From Nocardioides zeae (GTDB lineage Bacteria > Actinomycetota > Actinomycetes > Propionibacteriales > Nocardioidaceae): DNA of 64,000 nucleotides. The notes below the pieces were generated by a model that was not told where the DNA came from, made no database searches, and was given only the letters and a program-made list of their open reading frames with translations. The position numbers were made by a program, and so were the translations under genes. The first letter of the stretch is position 1. Every line of letters starts with the position of its first letter. Below are positions 27,902 to 36,866 of this stretch, one piece after another. The stretch spans positions 208,133 through 272,132 of the forward strand of contig NZ_JAAGXA010000006.1 of NCBI RefSeq assembly GCF_010686755.1, in the 5' to 3' direction.

Positions 27902-28744
27902 TCAGGAGACCTGGGCCAGGATGTTCTGGGTGATCTCGTCGATGCTCGCGCCACCCACCTGCTGGCCGTCGACGAGCACGGTCGGGGTGCCCTGCACGCC
28001 GTTGTCGGCGGCGGCGGTGCCGGCCTCCTCGACCCAGTCCTCGAACGCGAGGTCCTCGATGCCGGGGCGCACGGCGTCCTCGTCGGCCCCGGCGACGACG
28101 GCCTGGTCGACGAGCCAGTCATCGTCGGGGAACGGGCCGCTCTCGGAGGGCTGCTGGTCGTAGAGGAGGTCGTGGAACGTCTTCGCGGCGTCCGGCCCGG
28201 CGGCGTCCATGACGACCGCCATCGCGTTGGCCGAGCGCAGGGAGTAGTCGCTGATGCGGCCGAGGAGGTCGAAGACGCGGTACTCGACGACGATGTCGCC
28301 GGAGTCGACGAGCTGGGTCAGCTGGTCGCTGCTCGCCGCCTCGAGGGCGCCGCAGAACGGGCAGAGGAAGTCCTCGTAGATCACCACGCGGTGCTCGGCG
28401 CCCGGGTCGCCGAACGCGAACCCGTAGTCGGAGGTGACCTCGCCCGTCAGGTTGACGCTGTCGCCGCTGCCGGGGGCCGTCGCCGACCCCGCGTCGTCGG
28501 AGGGAGCGTCGGAGGGGTCGGTGCTGCGTCCCACGCCGGGAGCGTCGGCCTCCGCGCCGCCGTCGTCGTCACCGCCGGTGAACACGAGCACACCGATGAT
28601 GACCACGGCCACGGCGACGACGACCCCGCCGACGATCAGCCACTCGCGGAGGCGCTCCTTGCGCTGCGCCTCGCGCTGGGCACGGGCCGCGACCTCCGCC
28701 CGGCTCTGCTTCGGTCCGTCGGGCCTGCCGGGCGCCTGGGCCAT
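27902..28744 (-). CDS. Membrane-anchored DsbA-like thioredoxin-fold protein
   Basis: This 280-residue protein has a charged cytoplasmic N-terminus (about 34 residues), one transmembrane helix (35-55), a disordered Asp/Ala/Ser linker and an extracytosolic thioredoxin domain of the DsbA type. The active site is CPFC (about 124-128) and the cis-Pro loop is GTPTVLVDG. It probably forms or rearranges disulfides in exported proteins. Confidence 0.93.
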   Translation of the reverse strand: MAQAPGRPDGPKQSRAEVAARAQREAQRKERLREWLIVGGVVVAVAVVIIGVLVFTGGDDDGGAEADAPGVGRSTDPSDAPSDDAGSATAPGSGDSVNLTGEVTSDYGFAFGDPGAEHRVVIYEDFLCPFCGALEAASSDQLTQLVDSGDIVVEYRVFDLLGRISDYSLRSANAMAVVMDAAGPDAAKTFHDLLYDQQPSESGPFPDDDWLVDQAVVAGADEDAVRPGIEDLAFEDWVEEAGTAAADNGVQGTPTVLVDGQQVGGASIDEITQNILAQVS

Positions 28745-28865
28745 GCGTCCACGCCTCACTTCGTCGGGGAGCTCGGGATCGTTGCTGGCTCCTGAGGCTA
28801 GGCAGGGTTCCTTAATCCATCCTGAGCCGGTGCCGGGCGCGGGCCGTCCCGCGCCGGGCACGTGC

Positions 28866-28941
28866 GGGGGCGCGGGCAGGGGCGCGGGCGGGGGCGCGGG
28901 CGGGGGCGCGGGCGGGGGCGCGGGCGGGGGCGCGGGCGGGG
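28866..28941. repeat. Tandem 12-base G-rich repeat upstream of orn
   Basis: About six units of GGGGCGCGGGCG (the first degenerate, with CAGGGG) run up to the orn promoter. The plus strand has repeated G3-G5 runs that could fold as a G-quadruplex. Confidence 0.85.
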
Positions 28942-28943
28942 CG

Positions 28944-28949
28944 TAGGCT
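28944..28949 (+). promoter_or_regulatory. -10 box of a leaderless orn transcript
   Basis: TAGGCT begins three bases after the tandem repeat ends and stands 8 bases before the GTG. Confidence 0.5.
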
Positions 28950-28957
28950 GCGACGTC

Positions 28958-29611
28958 GTGACGGACCGACTGGTGTGGATCGACTGCGAGATGACGGGCC
29001 TCGACCTGGGTGCGGACGCGCTCATCGAGGTGGCCGCGCTCGTCACCGACTTCGAGCTGAACGTGCTGGGCGACGGGGTGGACCTCATCATCAAGCCCGA
29101 GCCGGAGGCGCTGGCGCAGATGGGCGACTTCGTGCGCGACATGCACGAGAAGTCGGGCCTGCTCGCGCAGCTCGACACCGGCATGACCCTCGCCGAGGCA
29201 GAGGCCGAGGTGCTCGCCTACGTGAAGAACCACTGCCCGGACGGCAGCCGCCCGCCGCTCGCCGGCAACACGGTGGCCACGGACCGCTCCTTCCTCGCGC
29301 GGGACATGACGGAGCTCGAGGGCTTCCTCCACTACCGCATCGTCGACGTCTCCTCCATCAAGGAGCTGTCGCGCCGCTGGTTCCCGCGGGCCTACTACCA
29401 GGCGCCGAAGAAGCGCGGCAACCACCGCGCGCTCGCCGACATCCAGGAGAGCATCGAGGAGCTGCGCTACTACCGCGAGGCCGTCTTCGTCCCGTCCCCC
29501 GGTCCGAGCTCGGCGCAGGCCGGCGAGATCGCCCGCCGCCACGGCGGCGCACTGACCGGTATCGGGGACCCGGAGACCGGATCTGACCCGGGTGGTCAGA
29601 GCACCCCCTGA
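28958..29611 (+). CDS. orn: Oligoribonuclease
   Basis: This 217-residue DEDDh exonuclease degrades short RNAs and pGpG. The four acidic motifs are present: WIDCEMTGLD (Exo I), NTVATDRSFLARDM (Exo II) and HRALADIQES (Exo III, with the catalytic His). A Ser/Gly/Pro-rich tail of about 35 residues follows the core. An open frame continues upstream through the G-rich repeat as an Arg-Gly string, but the GTG beside the -10 box is the credible start. Confidence 0.95.
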   Translation: MTDRLVWIDCEMTGLDLGADALIEVAALVTDFELNVLGDGVDLIIKPEPEALAQMGDFVRDMHEKSGLLAQLDTGMTLAEAEAEVLAYVKNHCPDGSRPPLAGNTVATDRSFLARDMTELEGFLHYRIVDVSSIKELSRRWFPRAYYQAPKKRGNHRALADIQESIEELRYYREAVFVPSPGPSSAQAGEIARRHGGALTGIGDPETGSDPGGQSTP

Positions 29612-29665
29612 GACCCGGTACACTTCTGCCCGGCCCGTCGCGATGAGAGTCGCGCACGCGGTCGT

Positions 29666-29742
29666 GGTGGGTATAGCTCAGCTGGTAGAGCGCCGCCTTG
29701 TGGTGGCGGATGTCGCGGGTTCGAGTCCCGTTACTCACCCCA
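29666..29742 (+). tRNA. tRNA-His(GTG)
   Basis: G-1 faces C73, the acceptor GTGGGTA pairs with TACTCAC, and the anticodon loop TTGTGGT gives GTG. The 3' CCA (29740-29742) is encoded. Confidence 0.97.
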
Positions 29743-29744
29743 TG

Positions 29745-29776
29745 GAACGCGCGAGGCCCTCGGGCCTCGCGCGTTC
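29745..29776 (+). terminator. Rho-independent-type hairpin after tRNA-His
   Basis: A 14-bp perfect stem (29745-29758 / 29763-29776, arm GAACGCGCGAGGCC) with a CTCG loop, followed by GTCATTT. It lies between convergent transcripts. Confidence 0.85.
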
Positions 29777-29818
29777 GTCATTTCCGAGGGTCCCTGCAGG
29801 TCGGGCTCCGTCCCGGCG

Positions 29819-31891
29819 CTACCGCGCGCCGACGCCCAGCCGGGGGAGCACGACGAGGAACGTCGAGCCGATCGAGGGCTCCGACGTGGCGCCGATGACG
29901 CCACCGTGCTGCTCGATGATCGCGTGCGCGATGGAGAGCCCGAGGCCGGTGCCCTGGATCGCCTCGCGCTTCGCGATCGACGAGCGGAAGAACTGGGTGA
30001 ACAGCTGGTCCTGCTCCTCCAGGGGGATGCCGAGGCCGGTGTCGCTGACCTCGAGCACCGCCTCCTCCGCCTCGAGCTTGACGGAGACGTCCACCTGTCC
30101 GCCGTCGGGGGTGAACTTGAGGGCGTTCGTCAGCAGGTTGAGCACGACGCGCTCGAGCATCCCCGCGTCGCCTTCGACGAGGGCCTTGCTCTCACCCAGC
30201 GTCACGCGCACGTCGAGCGCGCGCGTCTCGAGCTGGGGGGCCACGACGTCGTACGCCGAGCGCACGACGTCCCGCAGGTCGAGCGGCTCGCTGGCGAGGT
30301 CGAGCTGCCCGGCGTTGACGCGCGAGAGCACGAGGAGGTCCTCCACGAGCGAGCGGAGGCGCTCGCCGTTGTTGATGATGCGGTCGAGGGTCTGCGCCAC
30401 CAGCGGCGGGAGGTCCCCGAGGTCGCCGTCGGCGAGCATCGTGGCGTAGCCGAGCACGCTCGTGAGCGGGGTCCGCAGCTCGTGGCTGACGGTCGAGACG
30501 AGGGCGTCCTTCATGCGGTCGGCCTGCTCGAGGCGCTCGACGGCCTCGCGCTCGCTGAGCAGGGCCGCCAGGAGCGCGTCCTGGCGCTGCACCCGCGCGG
30601 TGACGTCCTCGGACGTGCAGACGTAGCCGACGACCTCGCCGCGCTGGTCGTGCATGCGCGTGATGGTGAGCGAGTGGGTGCGCATCTCCCCGGACCTGCG
30701 GCGCATGCGCCAGTCGCGCGGCTCGCTCGAGCGCTTCGTGAGGGCGCGGGCGATCCGGTGGAACTCGGGCGCGGTGCCGACGGCCTCCGCCTGCGCGTGC
30801 AGCTCCGACCTCGGGACGAACGAGGCCGGGGTCTGCCCCAGCATCTCGCGTGCGTCGTACCCCAGCAGCAGCTCGGCGCCCACGTTGAACAGCGTGATGC
30901 GCCCGTCGCGGTCGGTGCCGATGATGGCGGTCCGCGTGGCCGAGTCCATGATCCGGCCCACGAGCTCGCGCTCGCGGTGCGCCTCCGCGGAGCGCTCGCG
31001 GAACAGCTGCGCCACGAGGGTGTACGGCACCACGAGGAGCACCGCGCTCACGAGGAACAGGTGCAGCACCGTGCTGTCGTGCACCGCCGTGCCCTCGCGC
31101 AGGGAGACGCTGTAGGGGCCGACCCCCAGGGAGGCGAAGGTCAGGACCGCGACGGAGACCACGAACAGCTGCGCGATCATGTCCGTCAGCGTCAGGCGGA
31201 GCGCGCCCCACGCCAGGAGCGGCACGAGCGTGAACGCCCACGCGACCTCGTCCTGCAGCGTGAAGACCGCGCTGGTCGCCAGGAGCACCGCGATCCACTG
31301 GGCCCAGCGTTCCGGGTCGGTCACCCGGAGGGTGGCCCGGTCGAGGCGCAGGAACGGGAGCACCAGCAGCAGCTGGGAGAACGCGGTGGCGAGCACGACC
31401 AGCATCGACCGGCTGGGCCCGGGTTGCACGCCGGCGGCGGCGACGAAGCCGGCGAGCGCGAGCACGCCCAGCAGCGGCCCGAGGGTGCCGGCGACGAGCC
31501 AGCGGGCCAGGTCGCCCTGGCTCCGCAGCCACGGCCGTCCACGCCCCCGCCAACGCAGCACGACCGATCCCACGAGCGCCTGTGCCGCCACGCTGACCCC
31601 GAAGCCGACAGCGGTGAGGGGGCGGACCTCGGACAACGACATCGTCCACCAGCCGACGAGGCCGCCGAGCACGATCGGCACCGGCGCCCAGCGGCGGGGC
31701 GCCACGATGACCGCGACCGTCACCAGGCCGACCGGCCACTGGGTGAACGCCACCACCCAGGACTCGCCCCAGTAGGTCGCGGTGAACCCGAGCCCGAGCA
31801 CCACGAGGAGCAGCGACGCCGGGAGGCGGAGGCCCGTGAACGGGTCGCCCGTCCCGGGACGGGCGGTGCCCGTCTCGCTGGTGCTGCTCAC
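29819..31891 (-). CDS. MASE1-like membrane sensor, PAS domain, HisKA histidine kinase
   Basis: This 690-residue kinase has about eight N-terminal transmembrane helices resembling MASE1 (residues 1-310), then a PAS domain (about 325-450, GTDRDGRITLFNVGAELLLGY), a HisKA domain with phospho-His in VSHELRTP (near 468) and an HATPase domain (NLLTNALKFTPDGG, DTGLGIP, GTGLGLSIAHAI). GTG at 31891 has GGGAGG 6 bases upstream; an ATG at 31915 is less likely. No response regulator is adjacent, so it is an orphan. Confidence 0.92.
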   Translation of the reverse strand: MSSTSETGTARPGTGDPFTGLRLPASLLLVVLGLGFTATYWGESWVVAFTQWPVGLVTVAVIVAPRRWAPVPIVLGGLVGWWTMSLSEVRPLTAVGFGVSVAAQALVGSVVLRWRGRGRPWLRSQGDLARWLVAGTLGPLLGVLALAGFVAAAGVQPGPSRSMLVVLATAFSQLLLVLPFLRLDRATLRVTDPERWAQWIAVLLATSAVFTLQDEVAWAFTLVPLLAWGALRLTLTDMIAQLFVVSVAVLTFASLGVGPYSVSLREGTAVHDSTVLHLFLVSAVLLVVPYTLVAQLFRERSAEAHRERELVGRIMDSATRTAIIGTDRDGRITLFNVGAELLLGYDAREMLGQTPASFVPRSELHAQAEAVGTAPEFHRIARALTKRSSEPRDWRMRRRSGEMRTHSLTITRMHDQRGEVVGYVCTSEDVTARVQRQDALLAALLSEREAVERLEQADRMKDALVSTVSHELRTPLTSVLGYATMLADGDLGDLPPLVAQTLDRIINNGERLRSLVEDLLVLSRVNAGQLDLASEPLDLRDVVRSAYDVVAPQLETRALDVRVTLGESKALVEGDAGMLERVVLNLLTNALKFTPDGGQVDVSVKLEAEEAVLEVSDTGLGIPLEEQDQLFTQFFRSSIAKREAIQGTGLGLSIAHAIIEQHGGVIGATSEPSIGSTFLVVLPRLGVGAR

Positions 31892-32004
31892 GCGTCCTCC
31901 CTGCCGGGCCGGCATCGCCGGCCCCTCGTTGCCGCACATTCTCACCCCAACGGCGGGGCTTGGCAGGGGAACGCCGCTCTGTCCGGTCCTGGAGGGCCGC
32001 GCCC

Positions 32005-32010
32005 TAGGGT
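32005..32010 (+). promoter_or_regulatory. -10 box of a leaderless transcript
   Basis: TAGGGT, 7 bases before the ATG at 32018. Confidence 0.55.
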
Positions 32011-32017
32011 GGCCGAC

Positions 32018-33637
32018 ATGGACGAGAGCACGGAGACCCGGTCGCCCCGGCTCGGGCGGCGTGAGTACGACGTCGTCGTGGTGGGTGGCGGTCACAACGG
32101 CCTGGTGGCCGCGGCCTACCTCGCCCGCCGCGGCCTGTCGGTCGCGGTGCTGGAGCGTCTCGGACGCACCGGCGGCGCCGCCGTGTCCGCCGAGGCGTTC
32201 CCCGGTGTGCCGGTGCGGCTCTCCCGCTACTCCTACCTCGTGAGCCTCCTGCCGGAGCAGGTCGTCAGCGACCTCGGGCTCGACCTGCGTCTCGTGTCGC
32301 GCTCGACCGCGTCGTACTCGCCCTACCGACGCGACGGCGTCGACGGCGGGCTCCTGGTCGAGCGGCCCGAGGGTCCGGCCACGCGTCAGTCGTTCGCGGC
32401 GCTGACGGGCTCGGACGACGCGTACGAGGCCTGGACGGCGTTCTACGGCGAGGTGGAGGAGCTGGCACGGGTCGTCGCGCCGACCTTGACGCAGCCCCTG
32501 CCCCGGGTGGACGACCTGGCCGCGCGGGTCCCCGCGACGATCTGGCGGGACGTCGTGGAGCGCCCGCTGGGGGAGGCCGTGGAGCGGCGGTTCGCGGACG
32601 ACCTCGTGCGGGGCGTCGTCGCCACGGACGGGCTCATCGGCACGTTCGCCTCGCTCCACAGCCCGTCGCTGGTGCAGAACCGCTGCTTCCTCTACCACCT
32701 CGTCGGCAACGGCACGGGGGAGTGGCGCGTGCCGGTCGGCGGCATGGGGGCGGTCACCGACGCGCTGCTCTCCTCCGCCGTGGGCGCGGGAGCCGAGGTG
32801 CTGACGCACGCCGACGTACGCCGCGTGCACGCCGCCTCCGCCGGCGCGGGGGCCGGAGGGTCGGGGGCCGAGGTCACGTTCGTCGACGCCGAGGGGACGC
32901 ACACGGTCGGTGCGCGCTTCGTGCTGTCGGGCGTCGCGCCGTGGACGCTGGCCGGGCTCGTCGGCGACCCGCTCGACGGCGTGGTGAAGCCCCAGGGGTC
33001 GCAGCTGAAGATCAACCTCCTCCTCGACCGCCTGCCGCGCCTGCGCTCGGGCGTGGACCCCGCGGTGGCGTTCGCGGGCACGCTGCACCTGGCCGAGGGC
33101 GCGGCCGAGCTCGAGGTGGCCCACGCCGACGCGGTCGCCGGCCGGGTGCCGACGCGGATGCCGGGCGAGGTCTACTGCCACTCCCTCACGGACCCGTCGA
33201 TCCTGGGCCCGCTGGCCGGCACCGGGGCGCACACGCTCACCTACTTCGGGCTCCACACGCCGGCGGGGCTCTTCGCCGGTGACCCCGGGTTCGCGAAGGT
33301 CGCCGTCGAGCGGGCCATCGCCTCCCTCGACGAGGTGCTCCTCGACCCGATCGCCTCCGTCGTCGCCCGGGACGCGGACGGCAAGCCGTGCATCGAGGCG
33401 AAGACCCCGCTCGACGTCGAGGCCGACCTCCAGATGCCCGGCGGCCACATCTTCCACGGCGACCTCGAGTGGCCCTGGGCGCCCGCGCGCGCCGCGCTCG
33501 ACGCACCGGCGGCGGCGTGGGGGGTCGAGACGGCGCACGACGGCGTGCTCCTGTGCGGCTCCGGCGCGCGCCGCGGCGGAGCGGTCTCCGGGCTCGGCGG
33601 ACACAACGCCGCCCAGGCGGTCCTGGCCTCGATCTGA
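32018..33637 (+). CDS. FAD-dependent phytoene-dehydrogenase-like oxidoreductase
   Basis: This 539-residue protein begins with a Rossmann FAD motif (VVVVGGGHNGLVAAAYLARRG) and has the C-terminal GSGARRGGAVSGLGGHNAAQ segment typical of phytoene desaturase/PYROXD2-like proteins. No carotenoid genes are nearby, and bacterial PYROXD2-like proteins have no firm substrate. It is monocistronic and ends just before tRNA-Lys. Confidence 0.9.
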   Translation: MDESTETRSPRLGRREYDVVVVGGGHNGLVAAAYLARRGLSVAVLERLGRTGGAAVSAEAFPGVPVRLSRYSYLVSLLPEQVVSDLGLDLRLVSRSTASYSPYRRDGVDGGLLVERPEGPATRQSFAALTGSDDAYEAWTAFYGEVEELARVVAPTLTQPLPRVDDLAARVPATIWRDVVERPLGEAVERRFADDLVRGVVATDGLIGTFASLHSPSLVQNRCFLYHLVGNGTGEWRVPVGGMGAVTDALLSSAVGAGAEVLTHADVRRVHAASAGAGAGGSGAEVTFVDAEGTHTVGARFVLSGVAPWTLAGLVGDPLDGVVKPQGSQLKINLLLDRLPRLRSGVDPAVAFAGTLHLAEGAAELEVAHADAVAGRVPTRMPGEVYCHSLTDPSILGPLAGTGAHTLTYFGLHTPAGLFAGDPGFAKVAVERAIASLDEVLLDPIASVVARDADGKPCIEAKTPLDVEADLQMPGGHIFHGDLEWPWAPARAALDAPAAAWGVETAHDGVLLCGSGARRGGAVSGLGGHNAAQAVLASI

Positions 33638-33691
33638 GCCTCGATTTTTCTGGGGCGTCACTCGCTGCTAATGTTGCACCCGCTTCACCGC

Positions 33692-33764
<73 letters not shown>

Positions 33765-33772
33765 CCGATCGA

Positions 33773-33803
33773 GAAGGCCCCGCACCACTGGTGCGGGGCC
33801 TTC
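33773..33803 (+). terminator. Hairpin terminator after tRNA-Lys
   Basis: A 14-bp perfect stem (33773-33786 / 33790-33803, arm GAAGGCCCCGCACC) with an ACT loop. It also serves the convergent IclR gene. Confidence 0.85.
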
Positions 33804-33811
33804 TGCGTCTC

Positions 33812-34612
33812 TCAGGTCGTCTGCACCGAGGGGATGGCTGCCCGGCGCGCGATGTCGTCGCTGATGGCCGCGGCCGTGGCGAGCAGGTGGGGGAGGTGCT
33901 CCTCGACGAGGGTCTCGACCGTCGTCTCGGCAGCGTGCACGGTGACGTTGAGCGCCGCCAGGGTGCGGCCGTCGGCGCCGCGGATGGCCGTGGCCACGGA
34001 GCGCACGCCCGCGGCGAGCGCCTGGTCGGTGAGGCACCACCCCCGCTCACGGATCTCGGCGAGCTCGCGGTGCAGGTCCGCGGGACCGGGCGTGCGCTGC
34101 ACGGTGACCCCGGAACGGCTGGGCTCGGCGAGCACCTCGTCCACCTGCTGGGGGTCCAGGTCGGCCAGCATGACCTTGCCGAGCGACGTGGACGTGGCCG
34201 GGAAGCGGGTGCCGATGGTCACGGCGAGCGCGATGATCTTGGGGACGGCCACGCGCGCGACGTACACGATGTCGGAGCCGTCCAGCTGGCCGACCGAGGA
34301 CGACTCGCCCGTCAGGCGGACGAGGTCCTCCATGTGGGGGCGGGCGAGCTCCCAGAGCCCGGTCGAGTGGACGTAGGCCATGCCGAGCTCGACCACGCGC
34401 GGGGTGAGCGTGTAGCCGCTCTCCCCGGCGCGCACGTAGCCCAGCTCCTCGAGGGTCAGCAGGATCCGGCGCGCGGTGGGGCGGGCCAGCCCGGTGCGGG
34501 CGGCGACCTCCGACATGGACAGGGTGGGGCGCGCCGCGTCGAAGGCCTTGATCACGTCGAGCCCGCGGGCGAGCGCCTCGATGAAGTCCGGACCGGTGCC
34601 ACGGGGACTCAT
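33812..34612 (-). CDS. IclR-family transcriptional regulator of the catabolic cluster
   Basis: This 266-residue protein has an N-terminal winged helix (LSMSEVAARTGLARPTARRILLTLEELGYV) and a C-terminal effector-binding IclR domain. It is closest in style to PcaR/PcaU regulators of aromatic catabolism, with SLGKVMLADL and RERGWCLTDQALAAGVRSVA. GGAGCG precedes the ATG. It is divergent from the CoA-transferase gene and very likely regulates that operon. Confidence 0.93.
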   Translation of the reverse strand: MSPRGTGPDFIEALARGLDVIKAFDAARPTLSMSEVAARTGLARPTARRILLTLEELGYVRAGESGYTLTPRVVELGMAYVHSTGLWELARPHMEDLVRLTGESSSVGQLDGSDIVYVARVAVPKIIALAVTIGTRFPATSTSLGKVMLADLDPQQVDEVLAEPSRSGVTVQRTPGPADLHRELAEIRERGWCLTDQALAAGVRSVATAIRGADGRTLAALNVTVHAAETTVETLVEEHLPHLLATAAAISDDIARRAAIPSVQTT

Positions 34613-34655
34613 CTCGCTCCTTCGGTCGGTCGCATCGCGGGTCACTGTACGGCCC

Positions 34656-34717
34656 TTGACAGCGCGCATGACGACGACCACAGTGACGGGCATGCATTGG
34701 CGGACAAGTGACCGCCA
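34656..34717 (+). promoter_or_regulatory. Catabolic-operon promoter and putative IclR operator
   Basis: TTGACA (34656-34661) and CACAGT (34679-34684) are 17 bases apart. A dyad TGGCGG-N8-CCGCCA (34698-34717) follows where the transcript would start, well placed for a repressor. GGCGGACA also recurs as a direct repeat just downstream. Assignment to IclR is by position. Confidence 0.5.
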
Positions 34718-34741
34718 GGCGGACACGAAGGGTTCTGGTTC

Positions 34742-35920
34742 ATGACCACGCGCACTGACGGGCCGCTCAGCGGGCTGCTCGTCGCCGACTTCTCGCGGAT
34801 CCTCGCGGGTCCCTACGCCACGATGCTGCTGGCGGACCTCGGGGCCGAGGTGATCAAGGTCGAGGGCCCGGCCGGCGACGACACCCGCACCTGGGTGCCG
34901 CCGGTGCGGGACGACGTCTCGACCTACTACCTGAGCGTCAACCGCAACAAGAAGTCCATCGCCCTCGACCTCAAGGACCCCGCCGACGTGGAGGTCGCCC
35001 GCGACCTCGCCCGCCGTGCCGACGTGCTCGTCGAGAACTTCCGCCCGGGTGGCCTCGCCAAGTACGGCCTCGACTACGCCAGCGTCAGCGCGGAGAACGC
35101 AGGACTCGTCTACGCCTCCATCAGCGGCTTCGGCTCGGGCGGCGGCGCGCACCTGCCGGGGTACGACCTCATGGTCCAGGCCATGTCGGGCCTCATGAGC
35201 CTCACGGGCGACCCCGAGGGGCAGCCGTACCGGGCCGGCATCTCCGTCTTCGACGTGATGACCGGGATGCACGCACTCGTCGGGGTGCTCGCGGCGCTCA
35301 ACGAGCGCCAGACCTCGGGACGTGGCCAGCACGTGGAGGTCAACCTCATGTCCTCCGCCCTCTCGGGGCTGGTCAACCAGACCGGGGCGTTCGTGGCGGG
35401 CGGTGCCGTGCCGTTCCGGATGGGCAACGCCCACCCGTCGCTCTTCCCCTACGAGCCGCTCCCCGCGGCTGACGGCGACATCATCATCATCGCCGGCAAC
35501 GACCGGCAGTTCGCGGCGCTCGCCACCGTGCTGGGGGCGCCCGAGCTCGTCGAGGACCCACGCTTCGCGCACAACGAGGACCGCACCGCGCACCGCGAGG
35601 AGCTGCGTCCGCTCCTCGTCGAGCTGCTGGCGAAGCGCACGAAGGCCGAGTGGTTCGAGGCCCTGTCGGCCGCCGGCGTCGCCTCCGGACCGATCAACAC
35701 CGTGGACGAGGGCGTCGCGTTCGCCACCGGGCTCGGCCTGGAGCCGGTCGTCGAGGTCGGGGAGGGCGCCGACGCCGTGCCGCTCGTGCGGAACCCCATC
35801 ACGTTCTCGCGGTCGGGCGTCCGCTACGACCTGCCGCCGCCCACCGTCGGACAGCAGGGCGCCGAGGTGCGGGCGTGGCTGTCCGAGCAGGCCCCCGTCG
35901 GGACGGAGGGGGACCGATGA
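34742..35920 (+). CDS. CaiB/BaiF-type CoA-transferase (class III)
   Basis: This 392-residue enzyme moves CoA between carboxylic acids through an aspartyl-CoA thioester. The catalytic Asp is D142 in GYDLMVQAMSG, and the N-terminal ADFSRILAGPYATMLLADLGAEVIKVEGP is a family hallmark. As first gene of the operon it probably activates the carboxylate made by ring cleavage. The next gene overlaps it as ATGA. Confidence 0.94.
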   Translation: MTTRTDGPLSGLLVADFSRILAGPYATMLLADLGAEVIKVEGPAGDDTRTWVPPVRDDVSTYYLSVNRNKKSIALDLKDPADVEVARDLARRADVLVENFRPGGLAKYGLDYASVSAENAGLVYASISGFGSGGGAHLPGYDLMVQAMSGLMSLTGDPEGQPYRAGISVFDVMTGMHALVGVLAALNERQTSGRGQHVEVNLMSSALSGLVNQTGAFVAGGAVPFRMGNAHPSLFPYEPLPAADGDIIIIAGNDRQFAALATVLGAPELVEDPRFAHNEDRTAHREELRPLLVELLAKRTKAEWFEALSAAGVASGPINTVDEGVAFATGLGLEPVVEVGEGADAVPLVRNPITFSRSGVRYDLPPPTVGQQGAEVRAWLSEQAPVGTEGDR

Positions 35921-36747
35921 GCGACGACCTCCGCTTCCCGACCTCGCTCGGGATGTCCACCACCTCGAGCATCACCCTGCTGGGGGAGGACCTCGCCACC
36001 GACCTGATGGGCTCGGTGAGCCTCACCGAGCTCGTCTACCGCATGGTCACGCTGCGCACCCCCACGCCGGGACAGGTGCGGATGCTCGACGCCTGCCTCC
36101 TCGCGCTCGCCGACCACGGGTTCACGCCGACCGCCATCGCGGCGCGGCTCACCTTCCTCAGTGCCCCCGACTCGGTCCAGGGCGCCATGGCGGCCGGCCT
36201 GCTCGGCGGCGGCTCCCGCTTCCTGGGCGTCACGGAGGACGCGGGCCAGTTCCTGCACGGCGTCATCGAGGGCCTCGACGACCTGCCCACGGACACTGCG
36301 GGCTGGGACGACGTCGCCCGTGAGGTCGTGCGCGCGGCCCGGGCGGAGCGCCGCACGATCCCCGGCCTCGGCCACCCGGTGCACAAGGAGCTCGATCCCC
36401 GCACCCCGGCGCTCGTGCGCATCGCGACCGAGGAACAGGTGTACGGCGCGCACCTGGCCCTCTTCGAGGCCATCGGCCGGGTGCACCCCGAGCTCATCGG
36501 CCGCCGCCTGGTGCTCAACGGAGCCGGGGTCGTCGGCGCCGCCCTCGCGGACCTCGGCCTGCCGATGCAGCTCCTCCGAGGGTTCGCGCTCCTCGCCCGC
36601 GCCGCGGGCCTGCTGGGCCAGCTCGCCGAGGAGCTGCGCATGCCCGTCGGCATGGACACCTACCTCGCGGTCGAGCACAACGCCGTCTTCGTGCCGCCCG
36701 CGGAGGCGCTGGCGCGGCAGGAGGAGGCCGGAGGCAGCACCGGGTGA
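35917..36747 (+). CDS. Citrate-synthase-fold citryl-CoA lyase-like protein
   Basis: This 276-residue protein has the short citrate-synthase fold used by citryl-CoA lyase domains. The catalytic-type His is in GLGHPVHKELDPRTPAL, and VEHNAVFVPP ends the core. It lacks the N-terminal domain of full citrate synthases. Coupled to a CoA-transferase, it would be expected to cleave, or less likely form, a citryl-CoA-like thioester to give acetyl-CoA and a 2-oxo acid. The substrate is inferred from context only. Confidence 0.85.
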   Translation: MSDDLRFPTSLGMSTTSSITLLGEDLATDLMGSVSLTELVYRMVTLRTPTPGQVRMLDACLLALADHGFTPTAIAARLTFLSAPDSVQGAMAAGLLGGGSRFLGVTEDAGQFLHGVIEGLDDLPTDTAGWDDVAREVVRAARAERRTIPGLGHPVHKELDPRTPALVRIATEEQVYGAHLALFEAIGRVHPELIGRRLVLNGAGVVGAALADLGLPMQLLRGFALLARAAGLLGQLAEELRMPVGMDTYLAVEHNAVFVPPAEALARQEEAGGSTG

Positions 36748-36866
36748 GCGCCTGCCGGCGGGGGAGCGCCCGCCGGGCCACCCGCCGTACCGCCCGTCCT
36801 GCCTGACCAGCCGACCCCACCCGAACGCGTCTCGATCCGCCTGCCGTCCGAACCGGAGGACCCCCG

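Noticed and set aside
28862..28957. In-frame Arg-Gly repeat extension at the N-terminus of Orn
   Set aside because: It is translation of the 12-base G-rich tandem array. Orn starts at its exonuclease fold, and the -10 box lies after the array.
29906..33637. A 1243-codon open frame continuous with the phytoene-dehydrogenase-like gene
   Set aside because: Its first 700 codons are antisense to the sensor kinase and have shadow-frame composition. The real gene starts at the ATG at 32018 after a TAGGGT box.
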